Positions 1 through 8,613 are shown, numbered from the stretch's first letter. The stretch is 53,916 nt of DNA from Nostoc mirabile CHAB5784 (GCF_020829645.1 NZ_JAIVFS010000055.1:1-53916), one strand, 5' to 3'. Notes: generated from the sequence alone by a model not told the origin. Translations and numbers: made by a program.

Positions 1-125
1 TCTCCCACCAGTCCAGCATTGCTTGTTACCTTTAGCACCCGATTTCAATTACTCTACCGTATATGCTGTGCTGTTTGTTAAATCCTTTATCAGTAAGCCT
101 TTCAAGACTTAACGGGAAAAGTCAG
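1..125. repeat. Left copy of a 125-bp inverted terminal repeat of the window
   Basis: Bases 1-125 are the exact reverse complement of 53790-53914. The inner boundary is sharp: after GGGAAAAGTCAG the two sides diverge completely. On the left the repeat cuts the 3' end of the SGNH hydrolase gene; on the right it abuts a broken IS5-type transposase. It is probably one end of a multicopy insertion sequence whose body lies outside the window. No transposase could be recognised in these 125 bp. Confidence 0.85.
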
Positions 126-696
126 ATTCTGCATAACCGCCTGCTCTAGGATGAACACTATCATTGGCTCTTGCTTCATTAATCCAGATATTTGATTTTT
201 CTAATATCGGAAAAATGTCTAAATAAGGTACATTTAATTCTTGACAAAGAGAAGCATATTGGTTGGATAAATCTATAGTTCTCTGCCTTCTTTGACTATC
301 TTTTTGTTCTGCGTAGGGTGCAGGGCCAACCATCAAAACAGGATATAACTTTTGAGCTTCACTTAAAATTTCACGGGCATTTTTGATAGAATCTGCCAAA
401 TCTACACGAGTTTTACCATTTTCTAATGTTGTATCATTCAATCCAAAAGAAAATACAACTCTGCCATCATATTCTTTCGGTAATCGCAATGATACTTCCT
501 GTAACCAACGCTTTGATATATCAGTACTCGTATCACGCCTAATTCCTAAATTATAGTAAGTAATGTCATAACCTTTTTTATTAGCATTAGCGCATGTTCT
601 CCCTGTCCAACCAAGACATTCTTGATCGCCAGTACCATTAACAAAAGAGTCCCCAACAAAACAAATTCTAACTTCTGGTATATGTACCGAACTCAT
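109..696 (-). CDS. SGNH/GDSL-family hydrolase, C-terminus cut by repeat
   Basis: Predicted esterase/lipase-type hydrolase of the SGNH superfamily; the substrate cannot be told. The N-terminal strand ends in the block I motif FVGDSF (nucleophile Ser17), block III is GLND, and the catalytic Asp/His pair lies in DSVHPRAGG near residue 180. All catalytic blocks are therefore present. The last few residues and the stop codon come from the terminal repeat (1-125), so the natural C-terminal helix is missing; the protein is 195 residues here. No signal peptide is visible. It lies downstream of, and in the same direction as, an acetyltransferase fragment and rbcLXS. The family call is firm; activity of the truncated form is uncertain. 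Confidence 0.75.
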   Translation of the reverse strand: MSSVHIPEVRICFVGDSFVNGTGDQECLGWTGRTCANANKKGYDITYYNLGIRRDTSTDISKRWLQEVSLRLPKEYDGRVVFSFGLNDTTLENGKTRVDLADSIKNAREILSEAQKLYPVLMVGPAPYAEQKDSQRRQRTIDLSNQYASLCQELNVPYLDIFPILEKSNIWINEARANDSVHPRAGGYAESDFSR

Positions 697-732
697 TACT
701 TCTGTGCCGTCTAAGTTCTTAAATTTTTGCTT

Positions 733-999
733 TCAAATCCAGATTTTAATATGATAAAATTGCCTTTTAATTGAGAGGTTTATCTGGGATGAGTTGTCAA
801 CCAGTTCCTGCTGGCGCATCGCATCCATCAGTGCTTGAACTACTGCGACTGCACCGCCACAAACCCATCCCAGCGAACTAAGAGAAGAGTGTACTATCAC
901 ATTCATACCTGGAGTTAAACCTGCGTCCAACAAGTCCTTAGCCAAACTTTGACGAGTACGAGATGATGGTGTATTTAAAATTACTTTTGATTCACTCAT
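733..999 (-). pseudogene. Aminoglycoside N(3')-acetyltransferase, N-terminal fragment
   Basis: Roughly the first 65 residues match the start of the AAC(3) (antibiotic N-acetyltransferase) family: a helix, then GLTPGMNVIVHSSLSSLGWV and a GGA...ALMDA helix. The family is normally about 260-270 residues. Here the reading frame leaves the family after about residue 65 and stops at residue 88, so the acetyl-CoA binding and catalytic parts are absent. It is a relic or 3'-deleted gene lying between rbcS and the SGNH gene on the same strand. A role in resistance is not supported. Confidence 0.65.
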
Positions 1000-1068
1000 A
1001 TTGCATAAAATTCCTGGGACTGAATAGTGAGGTTTGCCAGAATTTTTATGATTCTTTAGTTAATAAAT

Positions 1069-1096
1069 AGGAGAGGTAGATAATTCTACCTCTCCT
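1069..1096 (-). terminator. Hairpin downstream of rbcLXS
   Basis: A perfect 12-bp stem (AGGAGAGGTAGA / TCTACCTCTCCT) with a TAAT loop lies 36 bp beyond the rbcS stop codon. On the minus strand it is followed by ATTTATTAA, a weak T tract. This is the likely 3' end of the rbcLXS transcript. Confidence 0.65.
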
Positions 1097-1131
1097 GTGG
1101 GGATAAACTAATTACTTAAAGCTAGCTGGCT

Positions 1132-1470
1132 TTAGTATCTGTTAGCTTTGTTGGGTCTGTGAACAAGAAAGCTGAGAATTTGGCACTGCTTGATGTTGTC
1201 AAAACCCACAACACGGATATAGCTGGTGTTGAATTGAGAACGGCATCCTTGAACTTCGCTCAATACTTCTTGAGTAGATTTAGCACCGAACAAAGGCAGC
1301 TTCCACATTGTCCAATATAATTCTGTTGGCTCAGAAGTTTCATTAAACTCGATCGCTGGAATGTAACCTTGATTCAAAATGTACTGGATCTGCTTGGCAA
1401 TTTGAGCGTCAGACAGGGGTGGCAGATAAGAAAGGGTTTCGTAACGACGCTCTTTTGGTAAAGTTTGCAT
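1132..1470 (-). CDS. rbcS: Ribulose-bisphosphate carboxylase small subunit
   Basis: Small subunit of form IB Rubisco, which caps the RbcL octamer inside carboxysomes during CO2 fixation in the Calvin cycle. The protein has 112 residues, standard for cyanobacteria. It starts MQTLPKERRYETLSYLPPL, has the conserved core around LYWTMWKLPLFG, and ends with a FLVHRP strand. It is the last gene of rbcL-rbcX-rbcS and follows rbcX by 46 bp on the minus strand. A hairpin at 1069-1096 probably ends the operon. Identification is secure. Confidence 0.98.
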   Translation of the reverse strand: MQTLPKERRYETLSYLPPLSDAQIAKQIQYILNQGYIPAIEFNETSEPTELYWTMWKLPLFGAKSTQEVLSEVQGCRSQFNTSYIRVVGFDNIKQCQILSFLVHRPNKANRY

Positions 1471-1516
1471 AGCTTTTTGATAATGGGTTGCGATTTTTAC
1501 TACTAGGTTGACCGAA

Positions 1517-1924
1517 CTAATTAGATAAGTTATCCAAATTCGGATCTGAAGTTGCTTGCTGTTCTGGTTGCAGACTGGGGTTAGATGCGTCTATTCGTGT
1601 GATGCGTTCTAAATGCTGGCGACGCTGTTCCATGTTGGCTTGCTGAATGCCAGTGCGAACCATTTCCGGTAAAAATTCGATGATTTCTTCCGCAATGTGT
1701 TCTCTGACAGTCATGATTCGCAAAGCCAAATCTGGTTTTTCTCGCAACAGTTGCTCAATGTATGATTCACCATTCTGAATTTTGTCAGCAGAAAAGTTAT
1801 GCAGCCAAAGTTCTAATGGAGGATTCGTTTCGCCTAGCTGTGCCAATACTGTCCTTAGAGCCTGATAAGTCAGATAGCTTTGGAGAGTTTTGGCTGTGTC
1901 CTTCGCAATTTGCTTAAGATTCAT
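1517..1924 (-). CDS. rbcX: Rubisco assembly chaperone RbcX
   Basis: RbcX is a homodimeric helical chaperone that binds the C-terminal EIKFEF peptide of newly folded RbcL and promotes assembly of the L8 core. It has 135 residues, as usual for the family, starting MNLKQIAKDTAKTLQSYLTY. The helical core ends near LPEMVRTGI and is followed by a polar tail. The matching EIKFEF peptide is present in the RbcL encoded next door. It lies between rbcL and rbcS; the spacer to rbcL is unusually long (216 bp) and repeat-filled. Confidence 0.97.
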   Translation of the reverse strand: MNLKQIAKDTAKTLQSYLTYQALRTVLAQLGETNPPLELWLHNFSADKIQNGESYIEQLLREKPDLALRIMTVREHIAEEIIEFLPEMVRTGIQQANMEQRRQHLERITRIDASNPSLQPEQQATSDPNLDNLSN

Positions 1925-1943
1925 GCTTGACCCCAGCCCTGAA

Positions 1944-2122
1944 GAGTTATGAGTTATGAGTTATGAGTTATGAATTAATGCAAATCCTAACTCTTAACTC
2001 TTGTACAGACGCGATTAATGAGCCAGCGCGTTGCGGGGGTTCCCACGCCACTTCCTTCAAGTCGGCAAAGCCGCCCAACGGAGTGGCTCCCCGTTGTAGC
2101 GACTGGCGTCGCGTCTCTACTT
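1944..2122. repeat. Tandem heptamers and a composite repeat in the rbcL-rbcX spacer
   Basis: Four tandem copies of GAGTTAT (1944-1971) are followed by AACTCTTAACTCTT and a block bounded by ACAGACGCGATTAAT (about 2006) and GGCGTCGCGTCTCTAC (about 2106). The middle carries an imperfect inverted repeat (CCACTTCC..., GGAGTGGCTCC). The same GACGCGATTAA core occurs at 4267, 11190 and 11905. The block separates rbcL from rbcX within one operon and could form RNA structure that changes their ratio. Confidence 0.75.
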
Positions 2123-2140
2123 CTAACTCCTAACTTTTGA

Positions 2141-3571
2141 TCAGACGGTATCCATTGCTTCAAACTCGAACTTGATTTCTTTCCACAGTTCGCAAGCAAC
2201 AGCTAGTTCAGGAGACCACTTGGCAGCTTCGCGGATGATATCGTTACCTTCACGAGCCAAGTTGCGGCCTTCGTTACGAGCTTGAACAACGGCTTCCAAG
2301 GCGACACGGTTAGCGGTTGCACCAGGAGCGTTACCCCAAGGGTGACCCAGAGTACCACCACCGAATTGTAGTACGGAGTCATCACCAAAGATTTCTACCA
2401 GCGCGGGCATGTGCCATACGTGGATACCACCAGAAGCAACTGCCATTACACCAGGTAGAGAAGCCCAGTCTTGGGTAAAGTAAATACCACGAGACTTGTC
2501 TTGCTCAATGTAGTTTTCACGCAACAGGTCAACGAAGCCCATTGTGATGCCGCGCTCACCTTCCAACTTACCAACTACTGTACCGGTGTGGATGTGATCA
2601 CCACCAGACAAACGTAGGGCTTTAGCCAATACACGGAAGTGGATACCGTGGTTCTTTTGACGGTCAATTACAGCGTGCATAGCACGGTGAATGTGCAGCA
2701 ACAGACCATTATCACGGCACCAACGAGCCAATGTGGTGTTGGCGGTGAAGCCTGCGGTGAGGTAGTCGTGCATGATGATGGGCTGTTTGAGTTCTTTAGC
2801 GTACTCAGCCCGTTTCAGCATTTCTTCACAGGTAGGAGCGGTGACGTTTAGGTAGTGACCTTTGATTTCACCGGTTTCAGCTTGGGCTTTGCTGATAGCT
2901 TCAGCTACGAACAAGAAGCGATCGCGCCATCTTTGGAATGGTGCGGAGTTGATGTTTTCGTCGTCTTTGGTGAAGTCCAAACCACCGCGTAAGCACTCGT
3001 ATACAGCGCGTCCGTAGTTCTTAGCGGAAAGACCCAATTTGGGCTTAATGGTACAACCCAGTAAAGGACGACCGTATTTGTTTAACTTGTCGCGCTCAAC
3101 TTGGATACCGTGAGGAGGCCCTTGGAAGGTCTTGATGTAAGCTACTGGAAAACGGATGTCTTCTAGACGCAGTGCCCGCAGAGCTTTGAAACCAAATACG
3201 TTACCGACAATTGAGGTCAAAACGTTGGTTACAGAGCCTTCTTCAAACAAGTCCAGAGGATAGGCAACGTAACAGATGTACTGGTTGTCTTCACCGGGAA
3301 CTGGTTCGATATCGTAGCAACGACCTTTGTAGCGATCGAGGTCGGTGAGCAAGTCTGTCCATACAGTTGTCCAAGTACCTGTGGAAGACTCAGCCGCTAC
3401 AGCCGCACCTGCTTCTTCGGGAGGAACACCAGGCTGGGGTGTCATGCGGAACGCAGCTAGAAGATCGGTATCTTTTGGTGTGTAATCGGGTGTGTAATAA
3501 GTTAGTCTGTAATCTTTAACCCCGGCTTGATACCCAGACTTGCTCTGAGTCTTCGTTTGAGCGTAAGACAT
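2141..3571 (-). CDS. rbcL: Ribulose-bisphosphate carboxylase large subunit (form IB)
   Basis: Catalytic subunit of Rubisco, which carboxylates ribulose-1,5-bisphosphate. It has 476 residues, the usual cyanobacterial length. Visible motifs are TYYTPDYTPKDTDLLAAFR at the N-terminus, the active-site segment GLDFTKDDENIN with the Lys carbamylated for Mg2+ binding, GCTIKPKLGLS, HRAMHAV, and loop 6 GTVVGKLEGE. The C-terminus has EIKFEF, the RbcX-binding peptide. It is the first gene of rbcLXS on the minus strand, preceded by a long leader (3572-4230), as is typical for this operon in heterocystous cyanobacteria. Confidence 0.99.
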   Translation of the reverse strand: MSYAQTKTQSKSGYQAGVKDYRLTYYTPDYTPKDTDLLAAFRMTPQPGVPPEEAGAAVAAESSTGTWTTVWTDLLTDLDRYKGRCYDIEPVPGEDNQYICYVAYPLDLFEEGSVTNVLTSIVGNVFGFKALRALRLEDIRFPVAYIKTFQGPPHGIQVERDKLNKYGRPLLGCTIKPKLGLSAKNYGRAVYECLRGGLDFTKDDENINSAPFQRWRDRFLFVAEAISKAQAETGEIKGHYLNVTAPTCEEMLKRAEYAKELKQPIIMHDYLTAGFTANTTLARWCRDNGLLLHIHRAMHAVIDRQKNHGIHFRVLAKALRLSGGDHIHTGTVVGKLEGERGITMGFVDLLRENYIEQDKSRGIYFTQDWASLPGVMAVASGGIHVWHMPALVEIFGDDSVLQFGGGTLGHPWGNAPGATANRVALEAVVQARNEGRNLAREGNDIIREAAKWSPELAVACELWKEIKFEFEAMDTV

Positions 3572-4230
3572 ATTTTATCCTTCCCTGAAATCACTCTTGT
3601 TAATTATCAAATCACGTTTTGTGCAACTTCCCCTCACCCAGTTATTTCCCCCCTTCATTGGGGAGGAGATCAGGAAAAATTTTTGTTAAGGGTTGTTTTT
3701 GGCAAAGGGTAGCAGTTTTTTTGCGGCGGACACTTTGGTAGCGGTGGTAGCCCTCCTCACCAGTGTTATCCCCTTCTAGGGGTACACGACCTAGCGCTTC
3801 TACTGTTCCCTCTTCCTACGAATCAAAATTCTTTTTTACCTCTTCTTCGCACCCGACTAAACCTTCTCAATTTCACCAAAACTTCCGCTTTTTGCGGCTT
3901 GATTTAGATAATTCCCCTACAAATCGGGGTATTCAGGGGATTGGCCTGGCTGGCACACATTCCCGCCTTTACACTCCTTCTATCTTCTCCGTTGATGGAA
4001 AAGATACCAGAAAAGAATTTACTTGACAGAGATTTAGCAGAGTGGTGAGCGAAAGATAAAAAATTGCACACCACGTAATCTGTAACTTATTCCACAATAT
4101 ATCAAGAATTCGATAAGTTATTCTTTGAAAGTTTTTAACTTATATATTTAATTTTGTTATTACATAAAGATTTAACATTTTGTTACAGATGCTTTACAAG
4201 GTGTCATCAATAACTGTAAAGAAGCTTTTT
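3572..4230. promoter_or_regulatory. Long upstream leader and promoter region of rbcL
   Basis: More than 600 bp without a convincing gene precede rbcL on the minus strand. The distal part (about 4100-4200) is strongly A/T-rich and holds TATATAAG-like -10 candidates (minus strand, near 4140). A TGTAAAGCATCTGTAACA segment near 4184-4201 resembles, but does not match exactly, the NtcA consensus GTA-N8-TAC. rbcL of related cyanobacteria is transcribed from far upstream, which fits. The exact promoter cannot be fixed by eye; short open frames here look fortuitous. Confidence 0.4.
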
Positions 4231-4286
4231 GGGAGTGGGGAGTGGGGAGTGGGGAGTGGGGAGTAGAGACGCGATTAATCGCGTCT
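4231..4286. repeat. GGGAGTG-type tandem repeat followed by a 20-bp palindrome
   Basis: About five tandem copies of a 7-bp GGGGAGT unit (4231-4264) run into the perfect palindrome AGACGCGATTAATCGCGTCT (4267-4286), followed by TGTTAGGAGTTAGGAGTTA. The same palindrome flanked by the same TAGGAGTT-type tail recurs at 11190 and 11905. Confidence 0.85.
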
Positions 4287-4454
4287 GTTAGGAGTTAGGA
4301 GTTATAAGAATTATTTCCTCAATGCCCAATTCTATTAAATTTGAGGAAAATTCCAGATGACGTTTAAAAAATTCTGACTAGGGGAACACTGGAACTAACC
4401 CAAAGCCAGTTTAGGTAACGGCTGTTGGGTACTGTCTCCAAAGGAAATGTCACC

Positions 4455-5531
4455 GTGGTATTGTTTTGCAAGCGTACTAGTTTATTGACTACTTCTATTT
4501 TGCTGGGGTTAATAGCTTTGCCGAGTATAGGATGGGCACAAAAAACCCCTGATATTAATTCATCTGATGTCACCCCTGCTTACCCACCTTCTGCACCGCC
4601 ACCGCGAGTAGAACCTTTGCCAGATGAGCGGGGAGTGCAAGAAAATTCGCCACAAACTGATTATCGTGTCGGTAACTTACTGGGAGATGTTACAGGCAAT
4701 CTTTGGGTCGGTTCTTGGCGAGGACTATCGCGGATTGATCCTAAAACCGGCAAGATTATTTCTCGTGTTAGTTTACCGAATGTTGCTATTGGTGCTTTAG
4801 CTCAAGACAAAGTAGGACGTTTGTGGGTAGGAAGTTATGATGGATTGTTCCGAGTAGACCCCCGTACTAGTGAAATCACCGCGCAGAATTTATTTTTGCC
4901 TTCTAAACGGGTGTTGTCATTGTTAGTTGACAAACGGGGTTATTTGTGGACTGGAACTGATAGTGGTTTAGCCCTAATTAGTCCCGACCAAGGCTTGATT
5001 ATGACAACATTAAAAAATCTGCCTGGTGTCAGCGCCAATACCTTGACTTTAGATGCTGAAGGTCAACTGTGGGTTGGCACTCTTGATGGATTGGTGCGGG
5101 TAAATACTGCTAGTGCTGCGATTGTGAAGCAGATAGCCGATTTGCCAGGGACGACTGTCCAAGCTTTAGCTATCAGTCCAGAAGGATTAATTTGGGCGGG
5201 AATGCCAAATAATTTGCTAGTTATTAACCCAAAAACTGGTGCAGTGTTGCGGTCTGTAACTCGCCTGCGTGGGCGTGACGTGACGGCGATACGTTTTGCT
5301 AAAGATGGTAGTGTGTGGGTCGGGACTAACAATGGTTTGTTACGATTAAATCCAAATACAGGAGCTGTGTTAGATGCACAAGTTGCTGGACTTCCTTCTA
5401 GTCGGGTTCTTGCCCTTGCACCTGACATAGCTAATAAATTATGGATTGGCACTAGTGAAGGTCTAGCTTGGTTGATGCCCAAAACGAGTAGTGCAAAACC
5501 CCATATTGCTTTCAGTCGCGCTGTTAAGTAG
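4455..5531 (+). CDS. Secreted seven-bladed beta-propeller protein (two-component-regulator propeller type)
   Basis: The protein has a signal peptide (hydrophobic core TSILLGLIALPSIGWAQ), a Pro-rich linker, and then seven repeats, each ending in an LWVG(S/T)-type strand: LWVGSWRGL, LWVGSYDGL, LWTGTDSGL, LWVGTLDGL, IWAGMPNNL, VWVGTNNGL, LWIGTSEGL. This is the Reg_prop repeat pattern, usually the sensory part of hybrid kinases, but no kinase or DNA-binding domain follows, so it is a stand-alone periplasmic propeller. I chose the GTG at 4455 because AAAGGA lies 9 bp upstream and the signal peptide then starts properly; a TTG at 4425 is the alternative. The ligand is unknown. Confidence 0.75.
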   Translation: MVLFCKRTSLLTTSILLGLIALPSIGWAQKTPDINSSDVTPAYPPSAPPPRVEPLPDERGVQENSPQTDYRVGNLLGDVTGNLWVGSWRGLSRIDPKTGKIISRVSLPNVAIGALAQDKVGRLWVGSYDGLFRVDPRTSEITAQNLFLPSKRVLSLLVDKRGYLWTGTDSGLALISPDQGLIMTTLKNLPGVSANTLTLDAEGQLWVGTLDGLVRVNTASAAIVKQIADLPGTTVQALAISPEGLIWAGMPNNLLVINPKTGAVLRSVTRLRGRDVTAIRFAKDGSVWVGTNNGLLRLNPNTGAVLDAQVAGLPSSRVLALAPDIANKLWIGTSEGLAWLMPKTSSAKPHIAFSRAVK

Positions 5532-5582
5532 GGATTAGGGGACAGGTTACAGGGTACAGGGGACTGAATTCTTTCTAATAGC

Positions 5583-5634
5583 CCATCACCTATCACTTAT
5601 CCCCTATCACCTATCCCCTATCCCCTATCCCCTA
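5583..5634. repeat. CCCCTAT tandem repeat ahead of panB
   Basis: A run of degenerate heptamers (CCTATCA, CTTATCC, CCTATCC and similar) fills the gap between the propeller gene and panB. It is a typical short tandemly repeated repetitive sequence of heterocystous cyanobacteria. Confidence 0.8.
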
Positions 5635-5641
5635 ATTAAAA

Positions 5642-6412
5642 ATGGCAATCACTACCCAGCAATTAATTCAATGGAAACAACAGGGACGTTCAATTGTGGC
5701 GTTGACCGCCTGGGATTATGCGATCGCTCAACTCATCGATGCAGCTGGTGTAGACTTAATCCTTGTAGGTGACTCTATGGCAGTAGTTCTAGGGTATGAA
5801 ACAACACTGCCGATAACTTTGGATGAGATGATATACCACGCCAAATCTGTGCGCCGTGGGGTTAAACGGGCATTAGTGGTTGTAGATTTACCATTTTTGA
5901 CGTATCAAGAAAGTCTCCAACAAGCGATGCACTCAGCTGGGCGGGTACTGAAGGAAACGGGCGCTCAAGCGGTAAAATTGGAAGGTGGCTATCCAGCGAT
6001 CGCAGAAACTATTGCTCGTTTGGTACAAGCTGGAATTCCGGTAATGGGTCATGTCGGTTTGACACCGCAATCAGTACATCAACTCGGTTTGCGACAACAA
6101 GGGAAAACGCAAGAAGCGAGTGAGAGAATTTTACTTGAAGCGATCGCTCTCGAACAAGCAGGTGTATTTTCTCTAGTTTTAGAGCATATACCCGCAGATT
6201 TGGCAATGCAGATTACACAAAAATTGAGCATTCCGACAATTGGTATCGGTGCAGGAACTCACTGCGATGGACAAGTTTTAGTTACCTCTGATGTCCTCGG
6301 ACTTACCGAAAAGCATCCACCTTTTGCCAAAGTTTATACAAACTTGCGAGAAACGATTACCAAAGCCGTGCAAGATTATGCCGTGGAAGTGCGCGATCGG
6401 AAATTTCCATAA
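5642..6412 (+). CDS. panB: 3-methyl-2-oxobutanoate hydroxymethyltransferase
   Basis: Ketopantoate hydroxymethyltransferase, the first committed step of pantothenate/coenzyme A synthesis: it transfers a hydroxymethyl group from methylene-tetrahydrofolate to 2-ketoisovalerate in the cytoplasm. It has 256 residues, the normal size. A TIM-barrel pattern is visible: LTAWDYAIAQLIDAAGVDLILVGDS (Mg2+-binding Asp), the VVVDLPF strand, AVKLEGG, GIPVMGHVGLTPQS and IGIGAGTHCDGQVLV. Its neighbours are unrelated in function, so it is probably a single-gene unit. Confidence 0.97.
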   Translation: MAITTQQLIQWKQQGRSIVALTAWDYAIAQLIDAAGVDLILVGDSMAVVLGYETTLPITLDEMIYHAKSVRRGVKRALVVVDLPFLTYQESLQQAMHSAGRVLKETGAQAVKLEGGYPAIAETIARLVQAGIPVMGHVGLTPQSVHQLGLRQQGKTQEASERILLEAIALEQAGVFSLVLEHIPADLAMQITQKLSIPTIGIGAGTHCDGQVLVTSDVLGLTEKHPPFAKVYTNLRETITKAVQDYAVEVRDRKFP

Positions 6413-6476
6413 TAGTAGAATCTAAGTTGAGTCAAAATTTCTATGACTACTAAACCCCATACTTGGAGGTGCTGCA

Positions 6477-7169
6477 ATGGTACAACAAGTCACACCAGGA
6501 ACCACCATTGAAGTCATCTACCCGGAAAGCGACGGACAGCCAATGGCGGATAATACGGAACAATTTGCATGGATTGTCAAAATTAAAGAAAATTTAGAAA
6601 TCCTATTTGCATCGCATGATGTATTTATCGCCGGAGATTTGTTTTGGTATCCAGTTAAAGGAAGCCCGAATATTAAACAAGCGCCGGATACAATGGTGGT
6701 CTTTGGCAGACCAAAAGGAAAACGGGGTTCTTATTTACAATGGGATGAAGAGAATATCCCCCCACAGGTAGTATTTGAAATTCTATCGCCAGGTAACACC
6801 CTCAAAGAAATGACCAAAAAATTGCAGTTTTACCAGCGTTACGGCGTGGAAGAATATTATATTTATGATCCGGCTAAGAACGATTTAAATGGCTTGCTCC
6901 GTTCTGGGGATAGTTTTGAAGTCATTGAAGAGATGAATGGCTGGGTAAGTCCGCGTTTGGGAATCTGTTTTACATTAACACCGGATACCCTGGAAATTAT
7001 TTCTCCCACCGGACAAAAGTTTTTGACACCCGTAGAAATTGACCAGTTGCGGGAACAAGAACGCCAAGCAAAGGAAGCAGCTTTACAAGAATTAGAAAAA
7101 GAGCGCGATCGCTATCAAGAATTGTTAGCTAAACTCAAAGAAAAGGGAATTGATACAGATAATTTATAA
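6477..7169 (+). CDS. Uma2-family (DUF820) putative endonuclease with coiled-coil tail
   Basis: Member of the Uma2 family, predicted PD-(D/E)XK-fold nucleases greatly expanded in cyanobacteria; the biological role is unknown. Visible parts: ESDGQPMADNT at the N-terminus, the acidic PDTMVVFG strand, VFEILSPGNT (core Glu) followed by KLQFYQRYGVEEYYIYDP, and a C-terminal charged coiled coil ending KEKGIDTDNL. A good ribosome binding site (TTGGAGG) precedes the ATG. It is one of six family members in this window; the same architecture occurs at 24824, 28536 and 51638. Confidence 0.85.
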   Translation: MVQQVTPGTTIEVIYPESDGQPMADNTEQFAWIVKIKENLEILFASHDVFIAGDLFWYPVKGSPNIKQAPDTMVVFGRPKGKRGSYLQWDEENIPPQVVFEILSPGNTLKEMTKKLQFYQRYGVEEYYIYDPAKNDLNGLLRSGDSFEVIEEMNGWVSPRLGICFTLTPDTLEIISPTGQKFLTPVEIDQLREQERQAKEAALQELEKERDRYQELLAKLKEKGIDTDNL

Positions 7170-7175
7170 TTGTGA

Positions 7176-8252
7176 TTTCACTGGTATGAACAAAATCGTT
7201 GTTCTATCGATAGATGTTCACTTATTGTTTGTCATATACCAGAGTTAAAAGAGCAACCTAATTATTACAATCAAAAAGCTTCTTTAACTCAACTAAAAAT
7301 AGACAGACCTTGGTACAAAGAAGTTCATTCTCAGGTATTGCAAGAAGTACCCAAAAAAGTTGAACTGGCTTTTGAGCGCTGGCTAAAAGGTGATAGTAAT
7401 GGCAAAAAATCCGGTAAACCTAGATTCAAAGGTGTTGGTCAGTACAAGACTTTCACCTATTCACAATTCCAAAAGGAGCATTTTCAAAATAATAAAATAA
7501 CACTATCAAAGATAGGTACTGTAAAGGTCATTGTTCATCGTCAGATACCTGACGGTTTTAATATCAAAACTGTATCTGTCACCAAAAAGGCAAATGGATA
7601 TTATGTTACTCTGAGTCTGGATGATAAAACAGTCCCAACTATTAAGCCTGATTTTGATGCTAATAATATTGTTGGCATTGACGTAGGATTAATAGATTTT
7701 GTTGTCACTTCAGATAATGAAAGAATTGCGGCACCTAAGTACTTACGTAAAGCTGAACGCAAACTAAAATCAGCACAACGTCGTGTTTCTCGTAGAAAAA
7801 AAGGTTCTAACCGACGCAATAAAGCGATCAAAAAGTTGGCTATTCAGCACAAAAAAGTTGCTGATACAAGAATTGATTTCCACTTCAAAACAACAAAAAA
7901 TCTGCTGAAAAAGTATGATGTTGTTGCAGTAGAAAAGTTGAATATCAAAGGACTAGCTAAAACTAAATTTGCTAAAAGTATAAATGATGCCGGATGGGGT
8001 CAATTTATTTCTATATTGACAGTCAAAGCCGAAAATGCTGGGCTGAAACTAATAGCAATAAATCCAAATGGCACAAGTCTTGAATGTTCTAGTTGTGGTG
8101 TCAAGGTCAAAAAGTCCTTATCTCAAAGAATGCACAATTGCTCTAGCTGCAAAGTAAGTTTATGTAGAGATTTAAATGCAGCGATAAATATAAAGAATCG
8201 TGGGACGCACGATCTAAAAGCTCAGATTATGTCTTCATTGAAGAGTCTCTGA
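7176..8252 (+). pseudogene. tnpB: TnpB (IS200/IS605-type OrfB), N-terminally truncated
   Basis: RNA-guided nuclease-like TnpB of an IS200/IS605-family element. The frame is recognisable from 7176 (FHWYEQN...), right after a stop codon and 7 bp after the preceding gene; roughly the first 30-40 residues and any start codon are missing. A TTG at 7338 is the first usable start. The RuvC-like triad is intact: Asp in GIDVGLIDF, Glu in VVAVEKLNIKGL, Asp in CRDLNAAINI. Two CxxC pairs (CSSCGVK, CSSCKVS) form the zinc ribbon. No tnpA is nearby. The right-end hairpin is preserved at 8257-8285. It is probably inactive for cleavage, but the catalytic core is undamaged. Confidence 0.85.
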
Positions 8253-8256
8253 GAAG

Positions 8257-8293
8257 CCTACACTTACTCGTCAGAGAAGTGTAGGTACGTCAC
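8257..8293 (+). other. Right-end hairpin of the TnpB element (omega-RNA end region)
   Basis: A perfect 9-bp stem (CCTACACTT at 8257-8265, AAGTGTAGG at 8277-8285) with an 11-nt loop lies 4 bp after the tnpB stop and is followed by TACGTCAC. Such a subterminal palindrome is typical of the right end of IS200/IS605 elements and of the 3' part of the TnpB guide RNA. The likely end of the element, TCAC at 8290-8293, overlaps the stop codon of the convergent DUF5615 gene. Confidence 0.7.
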
Positions 8294-8613
8294 GAAAGTC
8301 TTACTTCTATGACCTTACCCGGAACGATGGCATTTAGAACTTTTCGTGCTTCTGGTATCAGAGGCATTAAATCAGGAAGACGATTTTTGGATGCGATTAA
8401 CACAATAACCGCAACTCCTGCTTGTTCTAAGTTTTGTTGGTATCGCAAATTCTGATCTGTAGTAAGTATGGTGAAACTTTGTTGTTTCATCAGTTGCAAA
8501 AGTTCACCATTCTTTTTCCCTGACCATCCCATCTCGACAACTGTGCGTACTTCGTAATCTTTGAGTTCACGTTTGAGAGGACGTGGAACACATTCATCAA
8601 GCAGAATTCGCAT
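8290..8613 (-). CDS. DUF5615 PIN-like toxin-type protein
   Basis: A 107-residue protein of the DUF5615 family, a PIN-like nuclease fold usually paired with a DUF433 protein in toxin-antitoxin-like modules. It starts MRILLDECVPRPL (catalytic-type Asp/Glu), has a central TILTTDQNL strand with the second acidic centre, and ends near VPGKVIEVRLS. It overlaps the upstream DUF433 gene by 17 bp, so the two are co-translated. Its stop codon lies in the right end of the TnpB element, so the last one or two residues may have changed when the element inserted. RNase activity is inferred from the fold only. Confidence 0.75.
   Translation of the reverse strand: MRILLDECVPRPLKRELKDYEVRTVVEMGWSGKKNGELLQLMKQQSFTILTTDQNLRYQQNLEQAGVAVIVLIASKNRLPDLMPLIPEARKVLNAIVPGKVIEVRLS

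Noticed and set aside
3763..4026. Plus-strand open frame upstream of rbcL
   Set aside because: Ser/Pro/Thr-rich low-complexity composition, no family, and it lies in the known type of long rbcL leader.
4184..4201. NtcA-binding site upstream of rbcL
   Set aside because: The TGT...ACA spacing is 12 and GTA-N8 is followed by GTA rather than TAC, so the consensus is not met.
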